DNA of 64,000 nucleotides from Adineta ricciae (Eukaryota > Rotifera > Eurotatoria > Adinetida > Adinetidae). Position numbers and translations under genes: made by a program. Under the pieces are notes generated by a model. It was not told where the DNA came from, made no database searches, and saw only the letters and a program-made list of their open reading frames with translations. The DNA is taken from assembly GCA_905250025.1 (NCBI GenBank), contig CAJNOJ010000061.1, positions 124,001 through 188,000 on the forward strand, read 5' to 3'. The stretch's first letter is position 1; each line of letters starts with the position of its first letter. This document shows, piece after piece, positions 12,312-26,206 of the stretch.

Positions 12312-14783
12312 CATAGTTCTGTTCGATACATCCACACATACGTATTCTTCATTGACATAAACTCGGTGCAAACTCACACGTACATTCCTATCGATTTGAA
12401 TTTATCTTTCATGTCTTTCTCCCTCTTCTAATAATATAAATGAATTTCTTTTCGTTTCGTATGCTATTTACAAGACAGTGAAGAAACTCTTCTATGAATA
12501 TCTTTGTTTTGTTTTTGTATTTTCGTTTCTTTCTTGTTCCTGTTCGTCGCTTCATTACAATGTACATTTTTATGTGGAAATATGAAAAAAAAGTAACCTG
12601 AAAACTAAAAAGAGAAACGACCAATATTTCTGTACTCAATTTCGACAAAAAAAACTTGCTAGATATCATTGTCTTTTACCATATTTCCTTTCGTGTCGAA
12701 TTGAAAGACAAATTGCGCCTGAGGACGATTTATTCGAAGGTACTTTTTATGTGCTAACGAATCTATTTTCATTGACTTGTATCTCGTCGGACATCATAAA
12801 TGATTGAATCAATTTCTTATTCCATATGTTTATACTATGTCTTGCTTAGAATGGTTGCGCCCCAATTTTGTCACAAGCGAACACATGCAGAGCAAAAAGC
12901 AACGATCTTCATCAAACCACTAACTCTTTTCTCCTAAGACCAAATGAAATATCAAAAAAAAATGTTGCCTCTCGTCTGTTCATTCTACAATTCTACGCAG
13001 CACTGAACAATGCATGTGTGACGACCAGTGAAAGCATCTATATATGTCTTTTAGCATGAATGTGCCTTGTGTTATTTGCGCATTGGAAATCGCATCCTCT
13101 CCTATGTTGAACACCACTTGTATCAAAGTGATTACACATAATACAATAGTGAGAGAGAGAGAAGGTAAACATTCGACAAGGCGAACACATAGGTCGAGTC
13201 AATTGCATTGATTCTCACATCTGATTAGATACCATTGTTTTCATGATAAATACGTATCGTAGCAAATATGTCGATTAGATAAAATTCTGCAAATGTATCT
13301 AGATGTTAAATAAGTCACCTAGCAGTGTTACCTGTCGATCAAACAAGCGCTATACTTTAATACTCTAAATGTCATGTCAATTCGTCTTTGAATAAGTTTA
13401 TTTAAGAATAAATGACCTACAGTTTATAGAAAATAGGGTATGTCAATCAGTGAATAAGTTGCTCATTATTTTCTATCACGCTTCTTGTTTACTACTCGAT
13501 GTTTAATACTGAGATGGGAGGAAATTCAATGAAATAGATATTTCAGTTATTTCGTAAATTGATACATTAAATAAAAAATAATACGAATGTTCTGTACAGT
13601 TTGTATGACATACCTATACCTAAGTGATATGTTTTGAGATAATGCCAAATAAAATGGCACAGTAGATTGAAAAAGGTAAGAGTATTTAAATTAAGAAACC
13701 TTGACCTGTTCTGTTCACTGTATCATATTTTATTACAGCGAGGTATCCATGTTACTTTTTATTGGTGTATCGAACCAAAAGATATCTTATTGGTCAACGT
13801 ATACGAAGCCGTTAGATACCATACGATAATCACCTTCAATGTGAATTTATGTTGACCAGAATTCTTCACAATGATATTTAAGAACTTCGTATACTCAAAG
13901 AACATGAACTCATGTAGAAGTATGCAACTATGACCTAATTTGTTCAATTTTAGTCTTAGTAAATGCATGTTAGATATCCTTAAATAACACAAATTTTCTT
14001 TTGCATATATTTTCTATTTTGCGACTGACAAAAACAAGCCCGATCATACTTGACTTATTCGCACGACTATGACAATGATAATGTAGGTATCTCTCTTTCC
14101 TACTTTGATACTCACATAGACAATAGATAATTTACACGAAGCGAGGTCATCCGTGCGATTCAAACGTACATTCATGAATATATGTATACATCTATGCACA
14201 TGAACGATTGACAAACAATTTCTGTTCGTCTCTTTTCAACCACAACATACCCGCACGTTTTTTAGCAATTTCTTTTTCTTTTTCTCTATACTTCTCATGC
14301 GTGTTGTTTCGACTATGATAATCCCTATTGTGCGAGACTCATGACTCGACCTCGTATTATATGTTATCAGAATACATACTGTTGTCTGTTTACTATCTTG
14401 TTCAGTACAATTTGATACTCACATTACATTATAATCAAGATGGACTTTCAATATTTTTCACCGTGACCTATTTTTTGTAGTAGAATACGGATTGTAATGG
14501 CTACTAGAAAATAAATCGTGTAACATCCTAATTAATCTTTGTTCAAGTCTGCCGTATTCCCTGAGTAAAATGTTGACGGCCAAGTATATGTGAAATAAAG
14601 ATCACTGAGCAGTTATTTTAACAATATATGCAGAGAGAAAAACACATGTCTAATTATTATTCGATACATGACAGCTGAGCAATGCATTCGATTATTGAGA
14701 ACATGATTAGGAAATAATTACAAGGATCGTAATATTCTCTGTCGTATTGTAGCTCATTCCACTGTTCGTAACTCATCACCGTA
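12312..14783. other. Intergenic gap
   Basis: No coding sequence, RNA gene or repeat could be supported. It is AT-rich with short A and T runs, and probably holds the Raf 3' UTR on the left and Piwi promoter sequence on the right. Confidence 0.6.
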
Positions 14784-18884
<4,101 letters not shown>

Positions 18885-19026
18885 TAACTTAATCTGTTTT
18901 GTTTTTCTTCTTTTAATTCAAATCTTCTTTGTTGTTAGAAAAAAATCTATTCTTTACTTGTACAGTTCTTCTGTTTGTTTTTCCAATAGTTCTTTCTAAA
19001 ATAAAGAATACTGTGTTTTAGATGAA

Positions 19027-20222
19027 ATGAATCTATTCCAATTAATCAAGTGGACAGTTCATTCACAGAAATTTGCCGCTATTCCTGCAAAAGGATGGCT
19101 AGGAAATTTCAGACAAATTCGTTGGCAAACCACTGATGTTCCACCGAGAGAGGAACCAGCCGCTGATGTCAGCACGAAGGTGACACCGACGAAACAGAGC
19201 AATCTCATGGAATTTTTCGACACAAGTGATAATACGCGTGAAACAAAGGTTATTCATGGTAAGTTTCTCTATTGAACGCTCATGTTGACAAATGAAAATT
19301 TAGGTCGTTGGTGGTATTTGGATGAATTACGTTTGAAAAGTAATGAGGATTTACATAAACTCTGGTAAGAGACGAATGAAGTTAAGATAAATGTACTATT
19401 TGATGATTAGGTATGTGCTTCTCAAGGAACGAAATCGTTTATTAACGATGGAAGAAGAATATCGTTATCAATATGAACTATTTCCAAGTCCAGAGCGTAT
19501 TGATAAAGTAAAAGAACTTCATTCGTTGCTTTCATAATACAAATGTTAGCATAAATCTAGGTAGAGGAGAGTATGCGCAATATAATGACAGTTGTTCGTG
19601 AGCGGGATATTGCGTATAATCTACTGGAAACAGGTAAAACTGGCGAATTAACTCCACAGATTCGGTATAAACAATCAAACATGAAATTAAATCAAACTAA
19701 TTGTCAAACGTTTGTTTTTCAGTGAGACAAGTTTCGGCCTTCTACGATATTATCAACCAAAGGAACGTGTTTTACCATTCTATAAAAATCGTTACTATCA
19801 ACTATTATGGGGCAAACGTAGAGCAGCGGTTCGTATCTAATAAATCTTTTCTGTTTATTAATACAGTTCGAATACTTTAGTCGTGGACAAATATCTTCAA
19901 ACGACGTTACAATGAATTTCAAGAACATCAAGAGCATCAAGAAACTAATCGTATTCGAGAAATTGTTGCGAATGTTATACAAAAATATCCACATTTACGT
20001 AACGAAGAGGAACGTGTCATGGAGGAATATAAGAAACGTTTCGATTTCGAACAATATCATATACCAAAACGATTGGCACGAAGACCGAAGATACGTGCAC
20101 ATGAAACTGTTTGGAATGAACAAGAGTTCATTGATCATGGCGATTTGAAGGACTTGAATAGTGAAGATTATGAACGTTTACAACAAGAAAAAGCTAGTCG
20201 AATGCGTCGAAAGAAGAAATAA
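19027..20222 (+). CDS. MRPL47: Mitochondrial ribosomal protein uL29m (MRPL47)
   Basis: Component of the large mitoribosomal subunit near the exit tunnel. The N-terminus ([16 protein letters not shown]) is basic and amphipathic, as expected of a mitochondrial targeting peptide. The family signature follows: [10 protein letters not shown], then [17 protein letters not shown] (exons at about 19305-19365 and 19411-19510), [12 protein letters not shown] and [12 protein letters not shown]. The C-terminal extension ([21 protein letters not shown], then [12 protein letters not shown] and [10 protein letters not shown]) matches metazoan L47. It ends in a Lys/Arg tail with the stop at 20220-20222. ATG 19027 lies just after an acceptor-like TTTTAG; an ATG five bases earlier is followed at once by a stop. 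The C-terminal tail (about 20019-20222) is longer than in mammals. Confidence 0.92.
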
Positions 20223-20423
20223 ATTTAAAAAAATGTTTATTTCCTGTGTTTTTCTTTCAATAAGAATCTGTTCAAAGTGACTTGTTTCGTATTGAATGAT
20301 CTCTATCAACACAAACTTCAAGAAATATTCGATTAACATCAACATCACATTTATTGGAATAATATCTAAACTCATAAGGTTCATGCAATCACTCAATTCG
20401 TAGAGAGATAAAAAAAAACGATT

Positions 20424-21314
20424 TTATAACTCAATTTTTGATTTTTTGAATAATCCTTTGATGTATTTCGCTGTTGCATCGGAAAGCAGGTCTCGATGTA
20501 GTCGTTCTGTATCACCTTCGAAAAACATTGCTGCAGCTTTGGCATCCAGCATCCATATACCGAGAACTTCTAAGGCTTTTTCTTCTGATTCAACATTTTC
20601 AGCGTATATAATATGTTTGCCTTCACGTTTCTCACCGATTAGATGGTAAAAGTACGTCTTTTCCAGAAAGCCATGTCTTGCCGTTTTCGGTCCGATGATT
20701 GTTACTCTCAATGCATCACGCTCTGTTTCATTGAAACGCTCATAATACCAAACTCGAACTTTTTCATCGAGTAAATCCAGATGCATCTGTGCAGCTAATT
20801 CGATGTTTAATGCAAATAAACGATGTGCTTCTTCGCAGAATTGCTTCAGTTCCTTTCGATCAACAAGTTTCGTCGATAAGATCGTATTCAAGTATCTTAT
20901 CGATAGATCGATGATGTCATATTGATTTTGTAGAATATCTTGTGGAAATTGAAGAATATTTCGAATCGTTTGAATATTATCTAAATAACGTTGCAATTCA
21001 ATGGAATTGTCTTCAGACAAACCGACGGTATCGAACATAACTGTCAAATAGATTTTAAATGGAATATGTGAGATGGCTTTTAAGTCATGATACGATTTAG
21101 GTATGACTTGTTCTTCGTACCGTTTACCACGATAGTGGATAATAATATTATCTCTAATACAAATGATTAGCGGACTTGTTTGAGAAAGAAGATGATCGCG
21201 AGCGCGAGCATATGTAGCTAGAAAATGCTCATTAAGGTTAACTAGATCATTCGAACGAACATGAAGAATAAATAGGAAGAAGCAAATGATGAATCGATGA
21301 GTATTATTTTCCAT
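20424..21314 (-). CDS. Intronless secreted or ER protein of unknown family
   Basis: A 296-residue single-exon protein. An N-terminal signal peptide is visible (IICFFLFILHV, residues about 9-19) and the rest is soluble, mostly helical and rich in charged residues. Distinctive stretches are LIICIRDNIIIHYRGKRYEEQ (about 49-69), ETERDALRVTIIGPKTARHG (about 195-214) and EEKALEVLGIWMLDAKAAAMFF. I do not recognise the family. Lack of introns in an intron-rich neighbourhood, and the compact alpha/beta look, are compatible with horizontal acquisition or with a retrogene; the sequence alone does not decide. It is convergent with MRPL47, with about 200 nt between the two stop codons. Confidence 0.75.
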   Translation of the reverse strand: MENNTHRFIICFFLFILHVRSNDLVNLNEHFLATYARARDHLLSQTSPLIICIRDNIIIHYRGKRYEEQVIPKSYHDLKAISHIPFKIYLTVMFDTVGLSEDNSIELQRYLDNIQTIRNILQFPQDILQNQYDIIDLSIRYLNTILSTKLVDRKELKQFCEEAHRLFALNIELAAQMHLDLLDEKVRVWYYERFNETERDALRVTIIGPKTARHGFLEKTYFYHLIGEKREGKHIIYAENVESEEKALEVLGIWMLDAKAAAMFFEGDTERLHRDLLSDATAKYIKGLFKKSKIEL

Positions 21315-21777
21315 TTTTTCGATCGGCGAGGTATGAGTTTCAATTCAAGGGATATTGTATCGAAAATAGTTTGGCTCAATTGTTTCATTGATCGAGAAGA
21401 GAACGAATAGTAATTTCATAATTATAGATGGACTAAGACGCAATACTCATTTAGATTATAATATATTTGGGCAGCTTATCCGTGCTTTTATGAGTATTGA
21501 TGTAGGTTTTGAAAAACATTTTTAGATAATGTTTGAATTATCAGCAGGTTATTTTCGTCGAAGTCGGAGTCTTCCAACATGCAACAAAAATTGAAGTGTT
21601 TAAGGGTCACATGGCGCGCGACACACTTTTTGAATGACAGTAAAATAAATAGATTTCGCAACCGAATGTCATACAATAATGCATACGATTTCTATTAATA
21701 AGCTTTTTTAAAGTACCTCGTAAATATGTTGATATCAAAATAGTCACTTTGGATTTTTCCCTAGTTCCGACAAGTTC

Positions 21778-21786
21778 TATATAAAA
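21778..21786 (+). promoter_or_regulatory. TATA box of first CaaX-protein gene
   Basis: TATATAAAA about 46 nt before the ATG at 21832, the right distance for a start site near 21808-21812 and a very short 5' UTR. The tandem paralogue has the same arrangement. Confidence 0.6.
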
Positions 21787-21831
21787 CGAGATCAGTTATC
21801 AAAGGTTTTCATCCTATATCAGCACGAAAAC

Positions 21832-22332
21832 ATGGCCGTGTATCAAAAGAATGATTATGGTATTCGAGAAACAGGAGTCACAGCTAGTGTTCCTGATAAT
21901 GATGTCGCACGGTGTATGTACTATTTAAAATGCGTCTGTTCAGTTATAGAATGTAGCGATGCAGACATTCTACGATACACGCGATATCAAAACTATTGGG
22001 CTTTATCTGATGCGGAAGATGAAATTGTTTATAAACTTTGTCGGTTATTAAGTCCAGATGAATTTGAAGACAAAGTTTTTTTCGAAAGCGAAGCCATGTG
22101 TGGTTCATCAGGCAACAATTTCTTTGAGATCAGCCAAGTACAAAATCGATTGGGTGTGGTTGGATCCATTCTTATTGCTGGTCGAACTCGCCGAGTAACA
22201 AGCATCATGACTTACAAAATGTCGTGGATGAGAGCAAATTACATTTATCCAATGAATCGTCTAGCAAATCGATTCAATCGTGAACGACGTGTAGTGCTCG
22301 CTTTACAAGACGCCGATTGTACAATTTCATAA
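21832..22332 (+). CDS. Small CaaX-box protein of unknown function, copy 1
   Basis: A 166-residue intronless protein without signal peptide or TM segment. It is paralogous to the gene at 22759 along its whole length: both begin MAV, share VPDND(V/I)A, (M)MYYL-CVC, LSPD-F--KVFF-S-A, FEISQV/YEISQV, AG-TRRV and IMTYKMSWMR, and both end in CTIS-COOH. Cys-a-a-Ser at the extreme C-terminus is a good prenylation signal (Ser at X favours farnesyl transferase), so the product is probably tethered to a membrane. The two cysteines in CVC and one further conserved cysteine could be structural. I do not recognise the family. ATG 21832 sits 46 nt from a TATA box, which fixes the start. An AATAAA occurs about 100 nt after the stop. 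Confidence 0.8.
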   Translation: MAVYQKNDYGIRETGVTASVPDNDVARCMYYLKCVCSVIECSDADILRYTRYQNYWALSDAEDEIVYKLCRLLSPDEFEDKVFFESEAMCGSSGNNFFEISQVQNRLGVVGSILIAGRTRRVTSIMTYKMSWMRANYIYPMNRLANRFNRERRVVLALQDADCTIS

Positions 22333-22684
22333 ATGAACTAAACCTTGTGAATTATCCTATTTGAGAGTTTTTCTGCTAATTTTTTTTGCAATACGCTCTT
22401 CTATATGACACAATGTACGAAGAAAAGTCTATTTGAATAAAATCGTTCGATACGAATAATTCCTTGCCGTAACTTCAACTTCCGAGGAAGTAGAACAACA
22501 CTGTCATGTTATTTTTGACTAACACCTAGGAAATCGGCGGCACGTTTTTTTCTTCAAAATTTCCAACATGCAAACTTAAATAGCATTTCGAGCACTTAAA
22601 TCTCAAGAATTCACCAACGTATTCGAGTATGACCGTCATACCGTAATCAAATCATACTTCCTTGTCAATAAACAGCGCAAATGG

Positions 22685-22691
22685 TATAAAA
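22685..22691 (+). promoter_or_regulatory. TATA box of second CaaX-protein gene
   Basis: TATAAAA about 68 nt before the ATG at 22759, implying a start site near 22715-22720. This parallels the element upstream of copy 1. Confidence 0.55.
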
Positions 22692-22758
22692 GGTTGATGT
22701 TTTCGTCGCTGTTTACCAAAAAGCCTCAACCAACCTTCTTACTAATATCTATTCCATA

Positions 22759-23241
22759 ATGGCTGTTAGTATCGGTCGACACCAAATTGGCTTTGAACGA
22801 ACAGGTCAAACTGCAAATGTGCCCGACAATGACATTGCAAAAATGATGTATTACCTGCAATGTGTCTGTACAACGATTGATTGTAATAACGAACCTGAGA
22901 TTCGTCGCTTTACAGATTATTCCAAATGGTACAATTTATCAACTGATGAACAACAAGAGCTGTTCGCCTTATGTTATGCTCTCAGTCCGGACGTATTCAA
23001 TAACAAAGTGTTTTTCCAAAGTGATGCACTTAGTGGCAATTCATCGAACGAGTTCTATGAAATCAGCCAAGTCAGCAGCCAGATAGTAGCTGCACGTTCG
23101 ATTGTTGTTGCTGGGCAAACTCGTCGAGTGAACAAAATAATGACATACAAGATGTCCTGGATGCGAAACTACTATCTTGAACCAATGCAACGATTAGCAC
23201 AGCGGTTCACTAAGAAGAAAAGCCGGTGCACCATTTCATAG
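22759..23241 (+). CDS. Small CaaX-box protein of unknown function, copy 2
   Basis: A 160-residue intronless paralogue of the preceding gene, lying about 430 nt downstream in the same orientation with its own TATA box. The tail (RFTKKKSRCTIS) adds a polybasic patch directly before the CaaX box, a combination seen in proteins held at the plasma membrane by a prenyl group plus charge. Copy 1 has no such Lys cluster, so the two copies may differ in location. The shared cores (VPDNDIA, CVCTTIDC, LSPDVF, YEISQV, IMTYKMSWMR) suggest one globular fold under constraint. Overall the copies look about 45-50% identical by eye, so the duplication is old. Confidence 0.8.
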   Translation: MAVSIGRHQIGFERTGQTANVPDNDIAKMMYYLQCVCTTIDCNNEPEIRRFTDYSKWYNLSTDEQQELFALCYALSPDVFNNKVFFQSDALSGNSSNEFYEISQVSSQIVAARSIVVAGQTRRVNKIMTYKMSWMRNYYLEPMQRLAQRFTKKKSRCTIS

Positions 23242-23553
23242 ACAGCTTATTAAAAACGGATATTTCGATTGATTTTCTTTCATTTTTACCATTTTAATCG
23301 ATACGTAATTATTTTCATATTGTAAGGACATCTATGATTCAAAGAAAAACGGTTCTTTATTATTCGCGATAGAAGTCCTTCTATCCAGATGTATCAATTA
23401 CCAACATTTTTGCTTTATTACAAAAATAATAATAAACTAATTTGTTTTATCAACTGTTTAAAATTATCCATTGCCTGTTATTTTGATGAACACGAGAGAA
23501 TTCGATTAAAAAAAAACTATTTGATTTATTTCTTCCTCTTAGGTTATTTCAAA

Positions 23554-24347
23554 ATGGCAACTGCTGATGAGACACAGAGCACACCTTTACGAATATACAA
23601 ACTTAAAGCAAGCGATGATCAAATCTTTCAAGTTGATGAGAATGTTATTGAACAACTATCAACTGTGAAAGAATTACGCCAAAGTAACTTAATATGATGA
23701 AAGATATGTATATTCTTCATTTTTTAAAAATATCTCTCAGCATCAAATACAGGTGATGCTCCTATCCCATTGATAGCAGTCAGTGCAACAATGTTGGAGC
23801 AAGTAAGCGAAGAATCTAATCGACTGATTTGTTTTCAAACGTATGCACATGTTTTTGCTAGGTTATTGAATTTTATAATCACCATAAAAATGAATCTCAA
23901 GCGCCAGCAATTGGAAACGACAATGGTACCAATGGGAATGCAAACGAACAGAAAAAGTACAAGAATCTTTTGTTGCAAATTGGTAATCACAAGTCATAAT
24001 ATGATTGTATTTGTTCTCGTCTAGGTTCGATAGTACCAGTGAGTGGAATTTGAACTTTATGAAGCAATTTACCGTTGCAGACGGAACATTGTTTGAAATT
24101 ATTACGGTAACTTGCTTCTTGTTCCACAACCCATACGAACTTACTTTTCTTCTTTTAATTTCAGGTAGCAAATTATTTAGGTGCAAAATCTTTACTTGAA
24201 GTTGCTCTAAAGACAATTGTAGGTCTAGCTAGTAAAGACCAACAGAAAACTCATGCTCTCTTCGACACTTCATGTGGCTCACCCGCGCAAGCATCTAGTG
24301 CGCCGAGTTCTAAGAAAAATTCATCTGATACTGCTCCTTCTAATTAA
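23554..24347 (+). CDS. Skp1-like protein with a replaced C-terminus
   Basis: Skp1 is the adaptor linking Cullin1 to F-box proteins in SCF ubiquitin ligases. Starting at ATG 23554 (MATADETQ), the BTB/POZ-like part has IYKLKASDDQIFQVDE, IPLIAVSATMLEQVIEFYNHHK and EWNLNFMKQFTVADGTLFEIITVANYLGAKSLLEVALKT (split over exons up to about 24215), all matching Skp1. After KDQQKTHALFD the family's last helices, which normally run through NDFTEEEE to WCEEK and contact the F-box, are missing. Instead there is a Ser/Ala-rich tail to the stop at 24345-24347. Splicing near 23980-24025 is uncertain because the apparent intron would be only about 32 nt. It could be a Cullin-binding Skp1 paralogue with reduced F-box binding. 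Confidence 0.85.
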
Positions 24348-24787
24348 GATATTCCAGCTGTGATATCATATATGTCAGGTACATTTATTTATGACACAAA
24401 TGTGACTGCTGAATTATATTTTGTTCATTTATCGATATCAATAGTTTCTTTTTTTCTTGATAAGTTTAAAATAATAGTTCGGCTTGTTTGAACACGTAAC
24501 TCAGAAACTACATTAGAATCGCCATCTACACGAGCGAGTAGATAGACGATCCCTCGTTGGTTCTTTTGTTTTCTTCTTTTCATTGGATAATTTCATATAC
24601 ATGCGTTTTTTGTTTGTTTTTCGTTTTTCATTTCTTTGCAAGATGTGCTCGTGTATAGTCACTTGTTGTCCGAATGAACAACGAAACAAATCGATCATTT
24701 TGTTGTCTGTCGTGACGCATATGAAATCTAATAAATCATACTGATGTATCGTGTTTTCTTTCCAGATCTTCTGATTCTATAAGAAGA

Positions 24788-25460
24788 ATGACAACAGTTT
24801 TACGTAGTAAAGAGAACGAGTGTGATCTTTATCTGTTTAAAACGCCAAGTAATATAAACAGCCTACACGAATGCAGTCCGATGTCAGTCTGTTTTTTTAG
24901 AGCGTACCAGTGCCTTATCAGCAGCAACAATGAATGACCGTATGTTCTATTCAAATACCATCAAACACATTGCATTCACTAGTAAAACGAATACTACTGA
25001 TTTATCAATGCATGTCACGCCAATGATGACGCCAATACGTTCGAATAGAACAACGAAGTTTTCGACACCTGCATCGCTTCAACGGCGTCGTGCTTTAGGT
25101 CAAGTAAATTCAAATAGTAAACCAATCTGTCCGATATTGACAAGTGATGACCTTTCTCTATCGACTGATCTGAAAGATCTACATCTCAAACATGATGAAT
25201 TAGTTATCCTCCAAGCACCTTCTCCTGCAAAATCGTTCTCCTACGTAGAAGATGATCTTCCACATCGATCAGTTCATCATAACGCAGATACATTTAATGA
25301 TCTTATGCCAACGAATGAACGCATCGAATGTATGATACGCACAAAATCAACTGGCATAAATATTTTTACTTTCCACGGTGGAATCGAAAATACAATTCGT
25401 TATCAGTCACCACAATGTTCTCGTGTCGATGTTTTTACTTTGCTTGATATGCTTGAGTAA
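24788..25460 (+). CDS. Securin-like separase inhibitor and APC/C substrate (candidate)
   Basis: Two exons, 24788-24848 and 24901-25460 (52-nt intron), give a 206-residue protein, close to human securin (202). The order of short motifs matches securin: a KEN box near the N-terminus (RSKENE, about 24806-24820), a destruction box in context RRRALGQVN (about 25085-25115, compare RKALGTVN in PTTG1), Ser/Thr-Pro sites (TPMMTPIRS, FSTPASL), and a downstream LQAPSPAKSF resembling the separase-binding region (PPSPVK), followed by an acidic stretch. The rest is low in structure, as expected. Securin is known to diverge beyond easy sequence detection, so the call rests on motif order, spacing and length. 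Another KEN/D-box regulator is the main alternative. Confidence 0.6.
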
Positions 25461-25704
25461 ATGTTCACTTCAAAACTTGTCATTCTTCCTTCCATATTCG
25501 AATAGTAATTCTTATGTTTTATGTGTGTGTGTGTGTGTATAAACCTTCTGTTTGTGTTTCTTAACTTGTAGAGTATTCAACTCAGATGCAAATTTTCTTC
25601 CTTGCAATGAACAAACGACAAATAAATACCCAACAAATCTTCTTTTTATAGATTGTAGAACAAGAGAATATCTTGAGGAATATTAGACGATCTTGTTTCT
25701 TTCC

Positions 25705-26106
25705 ATGGAGAATTTACCAGCGATTGGTGATCGAAATACTCAAACAATTGTGTGTTCATTCTGTGATGACATTATCCTTCGTCCGCAAACAGCCACTTTA
25801 ACAAAAAACCCAACATTATTGCCTCAAATGCGTGTCGATAAAAACTCTTCAACAGACGCCGACACGAATCGTTTATCTATTAACGGAAGTGATCATCCAT
25901 GTGATTCATTAGAATTATTTTGGTTAGTATCGGACATGTTCACATTTGAAAACGTTGGCTTTTCTAATACAGTTAACAATCAAACTAAATATCTTGTTTG
26001 TGCTAATTGTGAACGTGGACCAATTGGATTCTCTCCTATCAATCCATCGACACGGCAGCTCGAAAAAGAATTTTATGTTGCTACTGATAGAATTAAATAT
26101 AAATAA
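25705..26106 (+). CDS. RABIF: RABIF/MSS4, Rab GTPase chaperone/exchange factor
   Basis: A 133-residue intronless protein of the MSS4 family, which stabilises nucleotide-free exocytic Rabs. The zinc-binding CxxC pairs are present (CSFC near residue 17 and CANC near 99). The diagnostic block LFWLVSDMFTFENVGFS (compare EHWLVEDMFIFENVGF in human) is followed by KYLVCANCERGPIGF and FYVATDRI. The start is ATG 25705 (MENLPAIG). The length matches human (123 residues) closely. It lies about 240 nt downstream of the securin-like gene on the same strand. Confidence 0.95.
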   Translation: MENLPAIGDRNTQTIVCSFCDDIILRPQTATLTKNPTLLPQMRVDKNSSTDADTNRLSINGSDHPCDSLELFWLVSDMFTFENVGFSNTVNNQTKYLVCANCERGPIGFSPINPSTRQLEKEFYVATDRIKYK

Positions 26107-26206
26107 ACATTCTATTAAGATTGATTCTACTGTGCATGAAAAACCTTTTTATTTCACGAAGCAAAAGTCTTATGGATGAAAAGCAAAGTTTCTGTTTTCT
26201 TTACAG

